Assembly (NCBI GenBank): GCA_951813065.1
Contig: CATOTH010000005.1
Location: 434,001 to 498,000, forward strand
Direction of reading: 5' to 3'
Length of the DNA stretch: 64,000 bases
Origin: an uncultured Bryobacterales bacterium
GTDB taxonomy: Bacteria; Acidobacteriota; Terriglobia; Bryobacterales; UBA6623
Part shown: in pieces, positions 43,645-54,200 of the stretch
Position numbering within the stretch: the first letter of the stretch is position 1
Layout: each line of letters opens with the position of its first letter
Program-made: the position numbers and the translations under genes
The notes under the pieces: generated by a model
What the model was told of the DNA's origin: nothing
Database searches by the model: none
What the model saw: the letters and a program-made list of their open reading frames with translations, nothing else

Positions 43645-45261
43645 GTGAACATCGAAGCAATCTCCAGACGCGATTGGATCCGGCATTGCGCGCAGTCGGG
43701 AACGGGAGCGGCGCTGGCGTCCATCACCCCGGCTGTGGCTGCCGCGGCACAAGCCGTTTCGACCGCGGGGTCCGAGTACAACAACTACTTCGGCGACCTG
43801 CACAATCACAACCAGGTCGGGTACGCGCAAGGCACGCTGGAGCGGAGCTTCGAGGTGGCTCGCAACCACCTGGACTTCTACGCCTTCACGCCGCATTCGT
43901 ACTGGCCCGATGTCGGCGAGTACGACGGCAGGATCCAGTACAAGTGGCGCAACGGCTTCGCCGTAGCCAAGGCGCGATGGCCCGACGTGGTCCGGCTGGC
44001 AAGGGAGTTCGACGACCCCGGCAAGTTCACCACGATCCTCGGCTACGAGCGGCACGGAACCGCCGAAGGCGACTACCACATCCTGTTCCCGGACCTGCAG
44101 GGCGACTACGAGCTGATCGAGAATCTGGACGAGTTGAAAGCGTTCGCCAAGCAGCGGGGCTGCATCCTCGTCCCGCACCATCCGTCGAACCGGCTGGGAC
44201 ATCGCGGCACCGCCTCCGCCAGCATCGACACCGAAGTCTCGCCGGTTCTCGAGATTCACTCCGAGTGGGGCTGCGCCGAGCACGACCGCGCGCCGCATCC
44301 GTACAAGCGCCACACCGAAGGCGGGCGCTGGACCCGTCACACACTGCAGCACTACCTCAGCGAAGGCCACCGCTTTGGCGTGGTCGCCAGCACTGACGAC
44401 CATCTCGGCTACCCCGGAGGGTATCGCGAGGGCCTGGCCGTGGTGAAGGCCCACGAGCTTTCGCGAGAGGCCATCTTCGACGCCCTCAGGAACCGCAGGA
44501 CCTACGCGGTGACAGGCGACCGCATCGAGGTCGACTTCTCCGTCAACGGCGCGATGATGGGTAGCGAGCTGCCCTATTCCCGCAACCGCGAGATCCGCGC
44601 CTCCGTCCGCGGGTGGGATGTCGTCGACCGCGTGGAGATCGTCAAGAACGGGCGCGTCATTCACCGGGACTTCCCGGTCGATCGGGATCCGGGCGCGAGC
44701 CGATGGAACGAGCCAGTCGTCGTCCGGTTCGAGTACGGCTGGGGTCCGTGGCCGGCACTGGGCTGGGGCGGAACAGCCGACTGGGACTTCACGCTGCAAG
44801 TGGAAGGCGGCCGAATCGAAGCGTTCCACCCGTGCTTCAGTTCAGGGCCACTGGATGAGTTCCGGCGCGACAGGATCGTCAGCAGCGATTCGCGCTCGGT
44901 GCGCGTTCAATCGTACACGGCGCTCAAGCAGCGACTCGACGACTATTCGCAAAAGGCGCTCGTCCTCCGGGTCCAGGGTGATGCCAGCACGCGGGTCACG
45001 GTGAATTGCACCAAGCCCACGAAATGCTCGCTCACGCAGTCCTTCGCGGAACTCACCGAATCCAATGAGATGCTCTTCACGAGACCATTCCCTTGGGAGT
45101 CAGCGATGCTGCACCGGGTCGTCTTCCGAGATAACTGGGCGACATCGTTCGGCCTCGAGGATGAAGGGGATGGGGCTCAAGCGGACTGGTACTACGTGCG
45201 GGTGTTCGAATCCAACGGCGAACTGGCATGGTCCAGTCCAGTCTGGGTCGAAGCCGCATAA
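43645..45261 (+). CDS. DUF3604 (PHP-like) protein with Tat signal
   Basis: A 538-residue protein. GTG 43645 is chosen because GAGGA lies 7 nt upstream and the N-terminus then reads NIEAISRRDWIRHCAQ, a twin-arginine signal. The body matches the DUF3604 family, a PHP-superfamily metal-dependent hydrolase fold: NYFGDLHNHNQVGYAQG, FYAFTPHSYWPD, GYERHG, ILVPHHPSNR, LEIHSEWGC and VASTDDHLGYPGGY together supply many conserved His and Asp ligands. A C-terminal beta-rich portion follows. The reaction is not established; a phosphoesterase-type or other hydrolase activity is inferred. The frame is open upstream to 43576, but that part lacks a ribosome binding site. Confidence 0.87.
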   Translation: MNIEAISRRDWIRHCAQSGTGAALASITPAVAAAAQAVSTAGSEYNNYFGDLHNHNQVGYAQGTLERSFEVARNHLDFYAFTPHSYWPDVGEYDGRIQYKWRNGFAVAKARWPDVVRLAREFDDPGKFTTILGYERHGTAEGDYHILFPDLQGDYELIENLDELKAFAKQRGCILVPHHPSNRLGHRGTASASIDTEVSPVLEIHSEWGCAEHDRAPHPYKRHTEGGRWTRHTLQHYLSEGHRFGVVASTDDHLGYPGGYREGLAVVKAHELSREAIFDALRNRRTYAVTGDRIEVDFSVNGAMMGSELPYSRNREIRASVRGWDVVDRVEIVKNGRVIHRDFPVDRDPGASRWNEPVVVRFEYGWGPWPALGWGGTADWDFTLQVEGGRIEAFHPCFSSGPLDEFRRDRIVSSDSRSVRVQSYTALKQRLDDYSQKALVLRVQGDASTRVTVNCTKPTKCSLTQSFAELTESNEMLFTRPFPWESAMLHRVVFRDNWATSFGLEDEGDGAQADWYYVRVFESNGELAWSSPVWVEAA

Positions 45262-45341
45262 GCCCGCGCGCACAAGCTCGGCCTGGCGGGTAGCCGCACG
45301 ACTCGGGATTCCGCGGGGGAGGTGGCTGCTAAATTGGCGGA

Positions 45342-46475
45342 GTGGATCCGCTGCAACTCCTGCTGGCTGGCCTGACCGGCGCTGCCGTCGCGTTCCTCCT
45401 GCCGCGGTTGCTGCGCGGCAGGTCCGGGCATTCGGTCGTGGAGTCGGCGCTGGCGAGGATCGACGCCCGCCTGGACGAGCAGGCGCGGGGGCAACTGGAG
45501 CAAGCGCAGTCCCTGCGCCTCGAGATCGAGCAGCGCCTGTCCACGGGTTTCGACCGGGCTGACCGCACGCAGGCCGACGTCGTGAAGCGCCTTGCGCTGA
45601 TCGACCAGGCGCAGCAACGGCTCACCGAGCTTTCGTCCAACGTCGTCTCGCTGCAGGAAGTCCTGGCGGACCGATCCTCGCGGGGCGCCTTCGGTGAAGT
45701 GCAGCTCCATGCACTGGTCAGCAATGTCCTCCCGGCAGGCAGCTTCAAGATGCAATACACCCTGTCAACAGGCCGGCGCGCCGACTGCATGCTCTTTCTT
45801 CCGCAGCCAACTGGCAACATTGCCATCGACTCCAAGTTCCCCCTGGCGAATTTCCGCAGAAAGGTCGACCCGAGGCTGCCCGCCGCGGAACGCCAGCAGG
45901 CCGGCAAGGCGTTCGCAAGGGACGTCAAGACCCACATCAGCGACGTGGCCGACAAGTACATCCTCCCGGGCGAGACCTGCGATTCGGCGGTCCTGTTTCT
46001 CCCAGCCGAAGCCGTATTCGCCGAGATTCACGCGGCCTGTCCGGAACTGGTGGAACTTGCGCAGCAGCGCTGCGTCTGGCTGACTTCTCCGACGACCCTG
46101 ATGGCTGTGCTGACGACCGCTCGCGCGGTTCTGCGAGACGCGGCAACGCGGCGCGAGGTGCATGCGATCCAAGGACATCTGCGCGCCCTCGGAACCGAAT
46201 TCGGGCGCTTCGAAGCCAGTATCGACAAGCTGGCCGTCCATATCCGCCAAGCCGGCGAGGACATCACGCGCGCGCGCAAGGCCGCGGACAGGATCACCGG
46301 GCGATTTCGCGAAATCGACGAACTCGAACTACCCGCCATGGAAGCCCCCTCGTCCGACCGCGACTCACCTGCAAACGCGGCGATCGATTCTCCGGCGGAG
46401 AACCTCGGGAGGAGGCTGGCGAACCCCTCCTCAGTTGCCGACGAACCGAGCGTACAGGCTCCGGGCGAGCGCTAG
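45342..46475 (+). CDS. rmuC: RmuC family DNA recombination protein
   Basis: A 377-residue protein: one N-terminal helix (LQLLLAGLTGAAVAFLLPRLL), a coiled coil (about residues 30-105) and the RmuC nuclease-like domain (GAFGEVQLHALVSNVLPAG, NIAIDSKFPLANFRRKVD with the conserved D-S-K, ETCDSAVLFLPAEAVFAEI, TSPTTLMAVLTTARAVLRD). RmuC limits rearrangements at inverted repeats and is predicted to be a PD-(D/E)XK-type nuclease. It starts at GTG 45342 after GGCGGA. The last approximately 60 residues are low-complexity and overlap the convergent ThiF-like gene by 45 nt. Confidence 0.92.
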   Translation: MDPLQLLLAGLTGAAVAFLLPRLLRGRSGHSVVESALARIDARLDEQARGQLEQAQSLRLEIEQRLSTGFDRADRTQADVVKRLALIDQAQQRLTELSSNVVSLQEVLADRSSRGAFGEVQLHALVSNVLPAGSFKMQYTLSTGRRADCMLFLPQPTGNIAIDSKFPLANFRRKVDPRLPAAERQQAGKAFARDVKTHISDVADKYILPGETCDSAVLFLPAEAVFAEIHAACPELVELAQQRCVWLTSPTTLMAVLTTARAVLRDAATRREVHAIQGHLRALGTEFGRFEASIDKLAVHIRQAGEDITRARKAADRITGRFREIDELELPAMEAPSSDRDSPANAAIDSPAENLGRRLANPSSVADEPSVQAPGER

Positions 46476-47447
46476 GTCCTGCGTGCCCTTGACGATCGCC
46501 CGGCCATCCGGAAACACCGTCAACTCGTGAGGCGGGCAGCAGAATCGCATCGCATGCTCGCTTGATCGGACCTCGCCCAGGGGCGCGAGCTTCCCGGCCA
46601 ATCCGGCCAGGTCAAGCTCGCGGTCCCCGCCAGGCACCTGCACGGCATCGCGGCCGCACAGCCGCACGGACGGGGACGCTTCGGACTCGAGATGGAGAAA
46701 CTGCCGCTGGCCGCAAGTCATGCACCGCGGTTCGGGACGGTCCGCTCGGACGGACGACCGCTCCCCGGTCCAGGCGTCGATCGACACGAGTCGGGTGTTG
46801 AGGGATTCGAGGCGATCGGCGAGAACCTTGAGCGCTTCGACCACCTGCAAGGAGGCGACGAGCGTTGTTGCCGAACTCAGCACGCCCTCGGTGTCGCAGG
46901 TGGGTTGCCGCCTGCGCGGAGCGGACGGAAACAGGCAGCCCAGGCAGGCCGTCCGGTCAGGCACGACTGGCATCAGGGAACCGCGGGTCCCTACAGCCGC
47001 TCCGTAGATCCAGGCAATGGACCGCTTCACGGCCACGTCGTTGATCAGGTAGCGGGCCTCGAAGTTGTCAGTCCCGTCGAGAATCACGTCGGCGGACGCC
47101 AGTAGCCGATCGGCATTCGACGGCGTCAGGTCGTTGACGAACGCGGTCACGCTCACGTCGGAGTTCGCCTCTCGCAGGGCCTCCGCGGCGGCCACCGCCT
47201 TGGGGGTGCCGAGGTCGGCATCCCGCTCCAGGAACAGGCACTGCCGTTGGAGATTGCTCAGTTCGACGATGTCGCGATCGATCAGGACCGTCTCACCGAC
47301 GCCGGCCCGTACAAGCAGGGACGCCTGCACGGTCCCCAGCGCGCCGACTCCCACCACGACGGCTCGCGCGCGGGCGAGCCGCTGCTGGCCTTCCGTGCCG
47401 ATCTCCGGCAGAAGGCACTGGCGCACGTAGCGGTCGCTGGCTTGCAT
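46431..47447 (-). CDS. ThiF/MoeB-like E1 adenylyltransferase
   Basis: A 338-residue E1-like enzyme that adenylates the C-terminus of a ubiquitin-fold sulfur carrier (ThiS/MoaD type). The nucleotide-binding loop is VVVGVGALGTVQASLLVRAGVG; DRDIVELSNLQRQ, ILDGTDNFEARYLIND and the Zn-binding pairs CLGC and CMTC are present; the catalytic Cys is in PTCDTEGVLSS. After residue about 255 a short C-terminal domain follows, ending in HELTVFPDGRAIVKGTQD. This tail (with conserved CCPPHELTVFPDGRA) is typical of HesA/MoeB relatives with a truncated sulfur-related domain. No ThiS/MoaD gene is adjacent. ATG 47447 follows AGGTGG. It is divergent from the Omp85 gene. Confidence 0.88.
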   Translation of the reverse strand: MQASDRYVRQCLLPEIGTEGQQRLARARAVVVGVGALGTVQASLLVRAGVGETVLIDRDIVELSNLQRQCLFLERDADLGTPKAVAAAEALREANSDVSVTAFVNDLTPSNADRLLASADVILDGTDNFEARYLINDVAVKRSIAWIYGAAVGTRGSLMPVVPDRTACLGCLFPSAPRRRQPTCDTEGVLSSATTLVASLQVVEALKVLADRLESLNTRLVSIDAWTGERSSVRADRPEPRCMTCGQRQFLHLESEASPSVRLCGRDAVQVPGGDRELDLAGLAGKLAPLGEVRSSEHAMRFCCPPHELTVFPDGRAIVKGTQDLALARSLYARFVGN

Positions 47448-47551
47448 ATCCACCTGGGCGGCTGTTCCGCCCGCACGACTCGATCCTAGCAGCGGGCTCA
47501 CTTGAGCGGGAGGCCAGAACGGGCGGGCGGGCCACCTGCCCTCATCCGCCG

Positions 47552-47557
47552 TATAAT
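47552..47557 (+). promoter_or_regulatory. Putative -10 box of the Omp85-SurA-TamB operon
   Basis: TATAAT in the context TATAATTCGA, ending 13 nt before the GTG at 47571, the same distance as at the PQQ dehydrogenase gene. No Shine-Dalgarno lies between, suggesting a very short leader. The -35 region is GC-rich without a consensus hexamer. Confidence 0.45.
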
Positions 47558-47570
47558 TCGAGTTGTAAAG

Positions 47571-50537
47571 GTGCATCGCTCTTGGCTGATCGTACCGGCG
47601 CTCCAGTTGATGGCCGTAGCGCCTTGCAGCGGTTCTGACGCTTTCGGGGTTCCGATCGCGGAAATCCTGTTTGATCCAGCACTACCGCCCGATGTCCAGA
47701 TTTCGGTCGATAGCGCCCTGAGCTTGCGAACGGGGCAGCAGCTCGACCCTGCCGGGCTGCGAGGATCGATCCATGCACTCTTCCGGACCGGGCGATTCGC
47801 CGACGTCCGGGCGGACGCAGTCCGCGTGTCCGGCGGGGTCAGACTGACATTCCAGACGGAACCGGCCTGGTTCATCGGCAACGTCCGCGTTGAGGGCGTC
47901 CCGCGGCCGCCTTCCGAAGGCCGCCTCATCAACGCCACCAAGCTGCGCCTCGGGGAACTCTTCACCGACGAAAAGCTGGCCGATGCATTGCGTTCGTTGA
48001 GGGCGGAGCTCGCCGACCACGGATTCCGCGAAACTGCGCTGGAACCCACCGTGGAGCGCAACCCCCGAACGCAGCAGGCTCATGTCACACTGCATGTCTC
48101 GAGCGGTCCGCGGGCACGGATCGGCGCCCTGCTAGTGGGCGGAGGCAGCGCACCCCTGACCGCGCAGGAGGTCCGCACGATCGCGGGCTGGCCGCGAGGG
48201 GCGGAATACAGGCCAGACCGCCTGCAACGTGGCATCAACCGGCTGAGGCAGCACTTCCAGCAGCAGGACTTCTGGCAGCCCGACATCCGTGTCGAACCTG
48301 CGGAATACAATCCTGCGGAAAGCGAATTGACGCTCGTCGTCGCGATCGATTCCGGGCCTCGGATGCGGGTTCGAGTCGAAGGCACCGGCATGCCCTTCGG
48401 CAAACTCCGCAGGTATCTTCCGGTCCTCGTCCGCGGAGCGGTTGACGAAGACTTGCTGGAATCCGGTAACGTCAACCTGCGGAACTTGTTCCAAGCCCGG
48501 GGCTATATCGACGCGTCAGTCGAGTACGAGGTTGAACGCGCGACGGAAACTGACATTTCAATCGTGTACAGAGTCGATCGGGGAAGCAAACGTGGCGCAG
48601 GTGATGTCGACATCCGCGGAAACCGGTACTTCGACACCGCCGCGATTCGCGACCGCATGCAACTGAAGGCGGCCGTGCTCCGGTCCGGACGAGGACACTT
48701 CACGGACGCGCTGCTTGCGGAGGACCTGCAGGCCATCCGCTCCCTGTACTCGTCGAATGGATTCCGAGCTGCCGAGGTATCCGGGCGGCTAGTCAACGGC
48801 TCGGACGGAAACTCTGGCCGCCTCACCGTCCGCATCGACATCGAGGAAGGAGTCCAGACGCTGGTCGGCGGGCTCGTGACATCAGGTCTTGAGAGGTTCC
48901 CGGTTGACGAGTTTGGATTCGACTTCTCCTCCGCTCCAGGCGAGCCCTTTAGCGAAGCCAGCATCGCGATGGATCAGCAGCGCGTTCTCAACGAGTTCTA
49001 CGAAGCCGGCTACCAGGACGTCACCTTCAACTGGCGGGCCGAGCCCGCCGAGGCCGCCAACGAAGTCGTCCTGTTCTACGCAGTCAACCCCGGGGACCGT
49101 GTGCTAATCGGCAGGACGATCCTCTCGGGATCCCACCGGACCCGGGAGGATGTTGTGGACCGCAGAATCGAGCTCGTTCCAGGTTCCAGCCTCTCCCAAG
49201 CGCGGATCTCCGCCTCCCAACGCAATCTCTACGACCTGGGAGTGTTCTCGAAGGTCGACGTGGCTGTCCAGAATCCCGAGGGCAGCGAGCACGCCAAGAC
49301 CGTGCTGTTCCAGGTCGAGGAGGCTCGCCGCTGGGCGGTCGGAGGAGGAGGGGGGGCTGAGTTCGCCCGCATCGGACGCAATACCGCAGAACTCACCAAT
49401 CCCGCCGGCGATGCAACGTTCAGTCCCCGCATGACCCTGGAGGTGACTCGCCTGAATGTTCGGGGCAAGGCGCATACGATGTCACTCCGAACAAGGCTGT
49501 CGCTGTTGCAGCAACGGGGCCTGTTCACCTACGAGGCCCCACGGTGGTTCGCGTCGGATCGCTGGAGGTTGACCCTGAGCGGCCTGTACGACACGTTCCG
49601 CAACGTCAACACGTTCACCGGCCGCCGGTTCGAAGGCGCCGCCCAACTGACCCAACAGCTCAATTCCTGGACCACCGTCTTGTACCGCTACGCCTACCGC
49701 AGAACGTCTATTGACGAGAACACTCTGAACATCGAGCCGCTCCTAGTGCCCCTGATCTCGCAGCCAGTCCGGGTCGGACTTCTTTCTTCAACCTACATTT
49801 CGGATCGCCGGGATGACCCGACAGATACGTCGACGGGCATGTACAACACCGTGAACGTCGCCCTGGCGTCCAAGTACTGGGGCGGGCAGCCTAACTTCGC
49901 CCGGGTGCTCGCGCAAAACAGCACCTACCATCGGATCGGTTCTCGCATCGTGTTCGCACGCACTGTCCAGGTCGGCATCAACAAGCCCTGGGCCGGACAC
50001 GGGGTGATCGGAGGCGGGAATCCCGAAGGAGAAATCCGCCCGGATCCGAGAATCCCGCTCTCCGAGCGCTACTTCGGTGGCGGCGCGAACTCGCACCGCG
50101 GCTTCGCGTACAACCAGGCCGGCCCGCGCGATCCGGCCACCGGCTTTCCGCTCGGCGGGGGCGCTCAGTTTCTCAACAGCCTCGAGCTGCGGTTCCCACT
50201 TGCCGGCGCGGACTTCTCCGGCGTGCTCTTTCATGATGCCGGCAATGTCTATTCCCGGCCCGGACGGATCAGCTTCAGTCCCAGCCAGCCCGCCCGGACC
50301 ACCCCGGGGGGCGCGCGGGAATTCGAATTCGACTACATGGTGCATGCCATCGGCTTGGGAATTCGCTACCGCACGCCGGTCGGACCGATCCGCTTCGATC
50401 TGGCATACAGCCCGAACCCCCCGCGCTTCGTCGGCTTTGACGGGACTCGCGAGCAACTGCTGACTGGCACGGGAACCTTCCGCGAGCAGCGCATCGGAGC
50501 GCTGCAGTTCCACTTCTCCCTGGGACAGACCTTCTGA
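47571..50537 (+). CDS. Omp85-family outer membrane assembly protein (TamA/BamA type)
   Basis: A 988-residue outer-membrane protein. GTG 47571 is preferred because it places a hydrophobic signal (WLIVPALQLMAVAPC) first; the frame is open to 47502. Residues about 30-600 form a long series of POTRA-like units (for example RLGELFTDEKLADALRSLRA, ADVDIRGNRYFDTAAIRDRM read as GDVDIRGNRYFDT, RTILSGSHRTREDVVDRRIE, ARISASQRNLYDLGVFSKVD). The C-terminal barrel has the loop-6 motif in GGANSHRGFAYNQ (RGF) and ends in Phe (HFSLGQTF). It is longer than BamA (about 800) or TamA (about 570). Because it begins an operon with a SurA-like chaperone and TamB, a TamA-like role is the best guess. Six or more POTRA units are estimated. 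Confidence 0.88.
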   Translation: MHRSWLIVPALQLMAVAPCSGSDAFGVPIAEILFDPALPPDVQISVDSALSLRTGQQLDPAGLRGSIHALFRTGRFADVRADAVRVSGGVRLTFQTEPAWFIGNVRVEGVPRPPSEGRLINATKLRLGELFTDEKLADALRSLRAELADHGFRETALEPTVERNPRTQQAHVTLHVSSGPRARIGALLVGGGSAPLTAQEVRTIAGWPRGAEYRPDRLQRGINRLRQHFQQQDFWQPDIRVEPAEYNPAESELTLVVAIDSGPRMRVRVEGTGMPFGKLRRYLPVLVRGAVDEDLLESGNVNLRNLFQARGYIDASVEYEVERATETDISIVYRVDRGSKRGAGDVDIRGNRYFDTAAIRDRMQLKAAVLRSGRGHFTDALLAEDLQAIRSLYSSNGFRAAEVSGRLVNGSDGNSGRLTVRIDIEEGVQTLVGGLVTSGLERFPVDEFGFDFSSAPGEPFSEASIAMDQQRVLNEFYEAGYQDVTFNWRAEPAEAANEVVLFYAVNPGDRVLIGRTILSGSHRTREDVVDRRIELVPGSSLSQARISASQRNLYDLGVFSKVDVAVQNPEGSEHAKTVLFQVEEARRWAVGGGGGAEFARIGRNTAELTNPAGDATFSPRMTLEVTRLNVRGKAHTMSLRTRLSLLQQRGLFTYEAPRWFASDRWRLTLSGLYDTFRNVNTFTGRRFEGAAQLTQQLNSWTTVLYRYAYRRTSIDENTLNIEPLLVPLISQPVRVGLLSSTYISDRRDDPTDTSTGMYNTVNVALASKYWGGQPNFARVLAQNSTYHRIGSRIVFARTVQVGINKPWAGHGVIGGGNPEGEIRPDPRIPLSERYFGGGANSHRGFAYNQAGPRDPATGFPLGGGAQFLNSLELRFPLAGADFSGVLFHDAGNVYSRPGRISFSPSQPARTTPGGAREFEFDYMVHAIGLGIRYRTPVGPIRFDLAYSPNPPRFVGFDGTREQLLTGTGTFREQRIGALQFHFSLGQTF

Positions 50538-50539
50538 CC

Positions 50540-51223
50540 GTGCACAACCGCTGTCATCTGCGATTCGGAACCGCCGCGATGGCGGGGGCACTTTCACTGC
50601 TGTCAACCGGCGCTCGGGGAGAGATCCTCGACCGCGTCGCAGCGGTGGTCGGTAGCGAGGCGGTCACAGTCTCGGAAATCGACACCGACCTCCGGTTGGA
50701 GGCCCTCTTGAATCGCACGGAACTGGGCGAGCGGTCGCAACGGAACGAGGAGGTTCTGCAGCGCCTGATTGACCGGCGCCTCGTCTTGCAGGACCTGGCG
50801 TTCGCACCGTTCCTGAGGGCGCAGCCCGAAGAGGTTGAAGAGCAGATGGAACTGCTCCGTGCGGATCAGTACCTGGACGGCCGGGACTTCGCGGCGGCGC
50901 TGCTCCACTACGGCGTCATGGAGACGGATTGCCGCAAGTTCGTTGAGGAGCGCATCGCGTTCGAACGGTATGTCTCGTTTCGCTTCGAGACCGGGCTCGA
51001 TGCGGAGACCGCAGCGGTCGAGGCCTTTTACCGGCAGGAATACGCGCCCCGCCAGAGAGCCATGGGCCAGCCTGTGGAGCCGCTCGAGGCCGTCGCGGAG
51101 ACGATCTCGCTGGTTCTGGTGGCCCGACAGGCCAACGTGCTGCTGGAGCGGCGCCTGCAGGAACTGCGGGTCACGCGTCGCATCAAGATCCTGGCATCCG
51201 CTCTGGAGGAGCCGCAGCCATGA
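50540..51223 (+). CDS. SurA-like periplasmic chaperone without PPIase domain
   Basis: A 227-residue exported protein. GTG 50540 lies 2 nt after the Omp85 stop; the signal is AMAGALSLLSTGARG. The mature protein begins ILDRVAAVVGSEAVTVSEID, the standard SurA N-terminal opening, followed by a helical region (EEVLQRLIDRRLVLQDLAF) and the C-terminal helix typical of this fold. The rotamase (parvulin) domains found in SurA are absent, leaving a pure chaperone module. The gene ends in a 4-nt ATGA overlap with tamB. Its place between an Omp85 protein and TamB implies that it escorts the substrates or components of that system. Confidence 0.85.
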   Translation: MHNRCHLRFGTAAMAGALSLLSTGARGEILDRVAAVVGSEAVTVSEIDTDLRLEALLNRTELGERSQRNEEVLQRLIDRRLVLQDLAFAPFLRAQPEEVEEQMELLRADQYLDGRDFAAALLHYGVMETDCRKFVEERIAFERYVSFRFETGLDAETAAVEAFYRQEYAPRQRAMGQPVEPLEAVAETISLVLVARQANVLLERRLQELRVTRRIKILASALEEPQP

Positions 51224-54200
51224 CCTGGCGTTTCCTCTCTTTGAGCCGACGGTTCCGACTCGGACTTGCGGCCACGCTCCTGCTGGGCCTGGGATGGGGC
51301 GGGTTCGAGCGGTTCGTGCACAGCGACGGGTTCAGGGAGCGAGTGCGGGAGGCGATGGTTGGAGAACTCGAGCGCGCTTTAGGCGGGACGGTCTCGATCG
51401 ACGAGTTCCGATCCGGGAACTCGCGACTATCCTTCGACCTCGTCGGACTTGAGATCCGAGCTCGCGACAGCGCTCGCGTGCCGCCACTGCTCGTGGTCCC
51501 GGAAGCATCGATCCAGCTCGGATGGACGACGCTGCTTGGGATGCAGGCATCTTTGGAGTCCTTGAGCGTGAACGACCCGGTTGTTCACCTCGTTGTGGGG
51601 GAAGGTGGCACGTCCAACATTCCGACGTCCGCGGGAGACGGTGAGCTACCGCGCTTGGCGATCAATCAGTTCGAGGTTAACGGTGGGAGCGTGGTACTGA
51701 ACGGCGAGGAGTACGGCGCTCACTTCGGCGGATCAGTCAGCGATTTCCGCACGCACTACGATCCCATCCGAGAGGCATTCTTGCTGGAAGCGACGATCTC
51801 GGATCCGGTTTGGGGTGTAGGCGACGGTCTGGCTCCAGCCGCGGCAAGAGCCGAGTTGGCGGTGTCGATTGGAGGCTCGGGAATCGAAATCAGGCAAGCC
51901 GGCCTGTATTCCGACGATTATTCCTTTTCAGTCCATGGGGCCCTGGCCGGTCCGGGCGAGCTCCGGTTCGAGGGCACCTACTCCGCGGAGGCGAACATCG
52001 GGCCATTCGTGAGATCGCTTGAGGGCGGGCCGTCGCTGTGGTCCGGAATACTGCGCACCGAGGGACGCGTTGAATGGGATCTGCGAACCGCTCGCTTGCA
52101 ATGCGAAGGCAGGGCGCAGGGAACGCAGATCATGTACGCCGGCCTAGAGGCGGAAGCCGAGTTCAATGCGGCGTATGAGAGCGACGGGAGCAGCGTTGAG
52201 GTGACCGAGATCTCAGGCCTCACGCTGGGCGGAGAATTCAGCGGATCGGCGTTGGTGGCCGGTTCCCGGAAGGACCCGCACTTCTCCGCCGATGGAACGG
52301 TAAGCGGAATCCAGATTGGAGCCGTGGTCGATGTCGCCGGGATGACCCGGCTGCCGTGGGACGGAGTGGTGGAGGCAGAAATCGAGGCTTCGGGCTCGCT
52401 GGCGGGAGGGTTCGAAACCGCGCTGGAACTCGCCGTGACGCCTCTTGGCGCAGCGTCGAGCCTCGCGATCGAAGGCGGCGGTTCGCTGCGATACCGCAGC
52501 CGCGACGGAATTGTGACTGTGTCGAGTCTTCAGCTCGAAGCACCGAACGCGCTCGTCAGCGCCGCCGGATCGATCGGTCTGGCGGGCCACGGAGAGATGG
52601 AGATCGAGGCCTCGATGGCATCGCGCCAGGCTGTGGAACGAGTCCTGGCCGTGGTCCAACCGGCAGCCACGCTGCCGCTATCCGCGCCGGACGGGCGTTA
52701 CTCGTTCCGCGGAAGCATGCGCGGAGGGGCGGGCCAGGCGAGCGAGGTGATCTTGGATGGGGATTTTTCGATCGAGGATCCCGTGTTCGGCGACCAGCAA
52801 TGGAAGCGAATCGCAGTCACCGGGACGCTGTCCGCCTCAGGCATCGAGGTCCGTAGCGGCCAGCTGACCGACGAGCAGGGAGGCTTCAGCCTGCACGGCC
52901 AGCTGCCCATGCAAGACGAGGGCACCCTGAGCTTGGCGGTTTCGGCTGCGGACGTTGACGCTGGGAAACTCGCCAAGGCAAGCGGATTCGGGCTGCCGAT
53001 TGAGGGCTCGCTGGCCATGGAACTCGAGCTGTCAGGCACCCTGCGGAATCCGGAAGCGCAGAGCACGATCAACGTGGACGCCCCGAGTTTGTTTGGAGAG
53101 CGGTTCGAGAGCCTCACCGCCGAGGTGCTGTACGACGCCGATGGGTTTGAGTTGAGGAACGCCTCCCTGGAGCGCGGCGAATCGGTCCTGCAAGCCCAGG
53201 CCTCCATGGACCCCGCCGACCAGTCAATCCGATTCGAGATGGAGACCAACCGGTGGCCGCTGGACAGTTTTGCGTGGGTGCAACTGCTGGCACCGGGCAC
53301 AACCGGTGCGGTCAGTTTCGAACTTGGCGGTTCCGGTCTCCTCGAGCGGCCCACGCGTCCCTTGGATGCGCTCGAGCTGGAAGGATCCTGGGTTGTGGCG
53401 GACCTGCGCAAGGACGGCTTGGATCTCGGCCAATGGAGGGGAGAGCTGCGTTCTGAGCGTGATCGTCAGGACATCGAACTAGACTGGGATGCCGCAGCCT
53501 TCGGGGGAAGCGTGGGCGGTCATGTCGCGCTACTCCAAGGCGACCCGGCCAGCTACAAAGGCAGCCTCTCGTTTCGCGATTTGAGAGCGGAGCGACTGGC
53601 GAACTTGTTTGACCTGCCGACCGGGGACTTTCAGGCAAAGATCGCGGGGCAGGCAGTGTTCGACGGAGCGGCAAGCGCCGAGGCATTTGAACTGAGCGGG
53701 ACAATCGACGACATCGACGCGCGGCTGTCAAACGCCGAGAACGCAGCCCGAGTCACGAACGTGTTCCCCATGCGATGGGGCATCACGCACGGCGCTTTGC
53801 GTTTCGATTCGATGCACCTGACCGGCCCGGGCGCAGACTTTGAAATCGACGGCTTGCTTGCTTTGACGGATGAAGCCGAAACGGACCTCGGAATCGAAGG
53901 CAAAGTCAGCCTGGCAGTGCTCCAGGGGCAGTTTGAGGGTTTGGAGGTCGGCGGATCAGCGGACGTCAGCATGCGCGTTCACGGCAGCCTTAGCGATCCG
54001 GAGCTAGAGGGTTCGCTGGAACTCCTCGACGCGTCGATTCGCAGCCCGGGATTCGCTTTCGGCTTCAGTGACATTCGCGGCGCCATTACCTTCGAGCAAG
54101 GAATCGGGAAGATCGATGGGCTGTCGGCGGTGTCCGGGGGTGGGACGTTAAAGCTGACCGGCATCGTGGCCTACAAGGACTCGAATCTCGAGTATCGCCT

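Noticed and set aside
43519-44829. 436-codon minus-strand ORF
   Set aside because: It is antisense to the DUF3604 gene and lacks any domain pattern.
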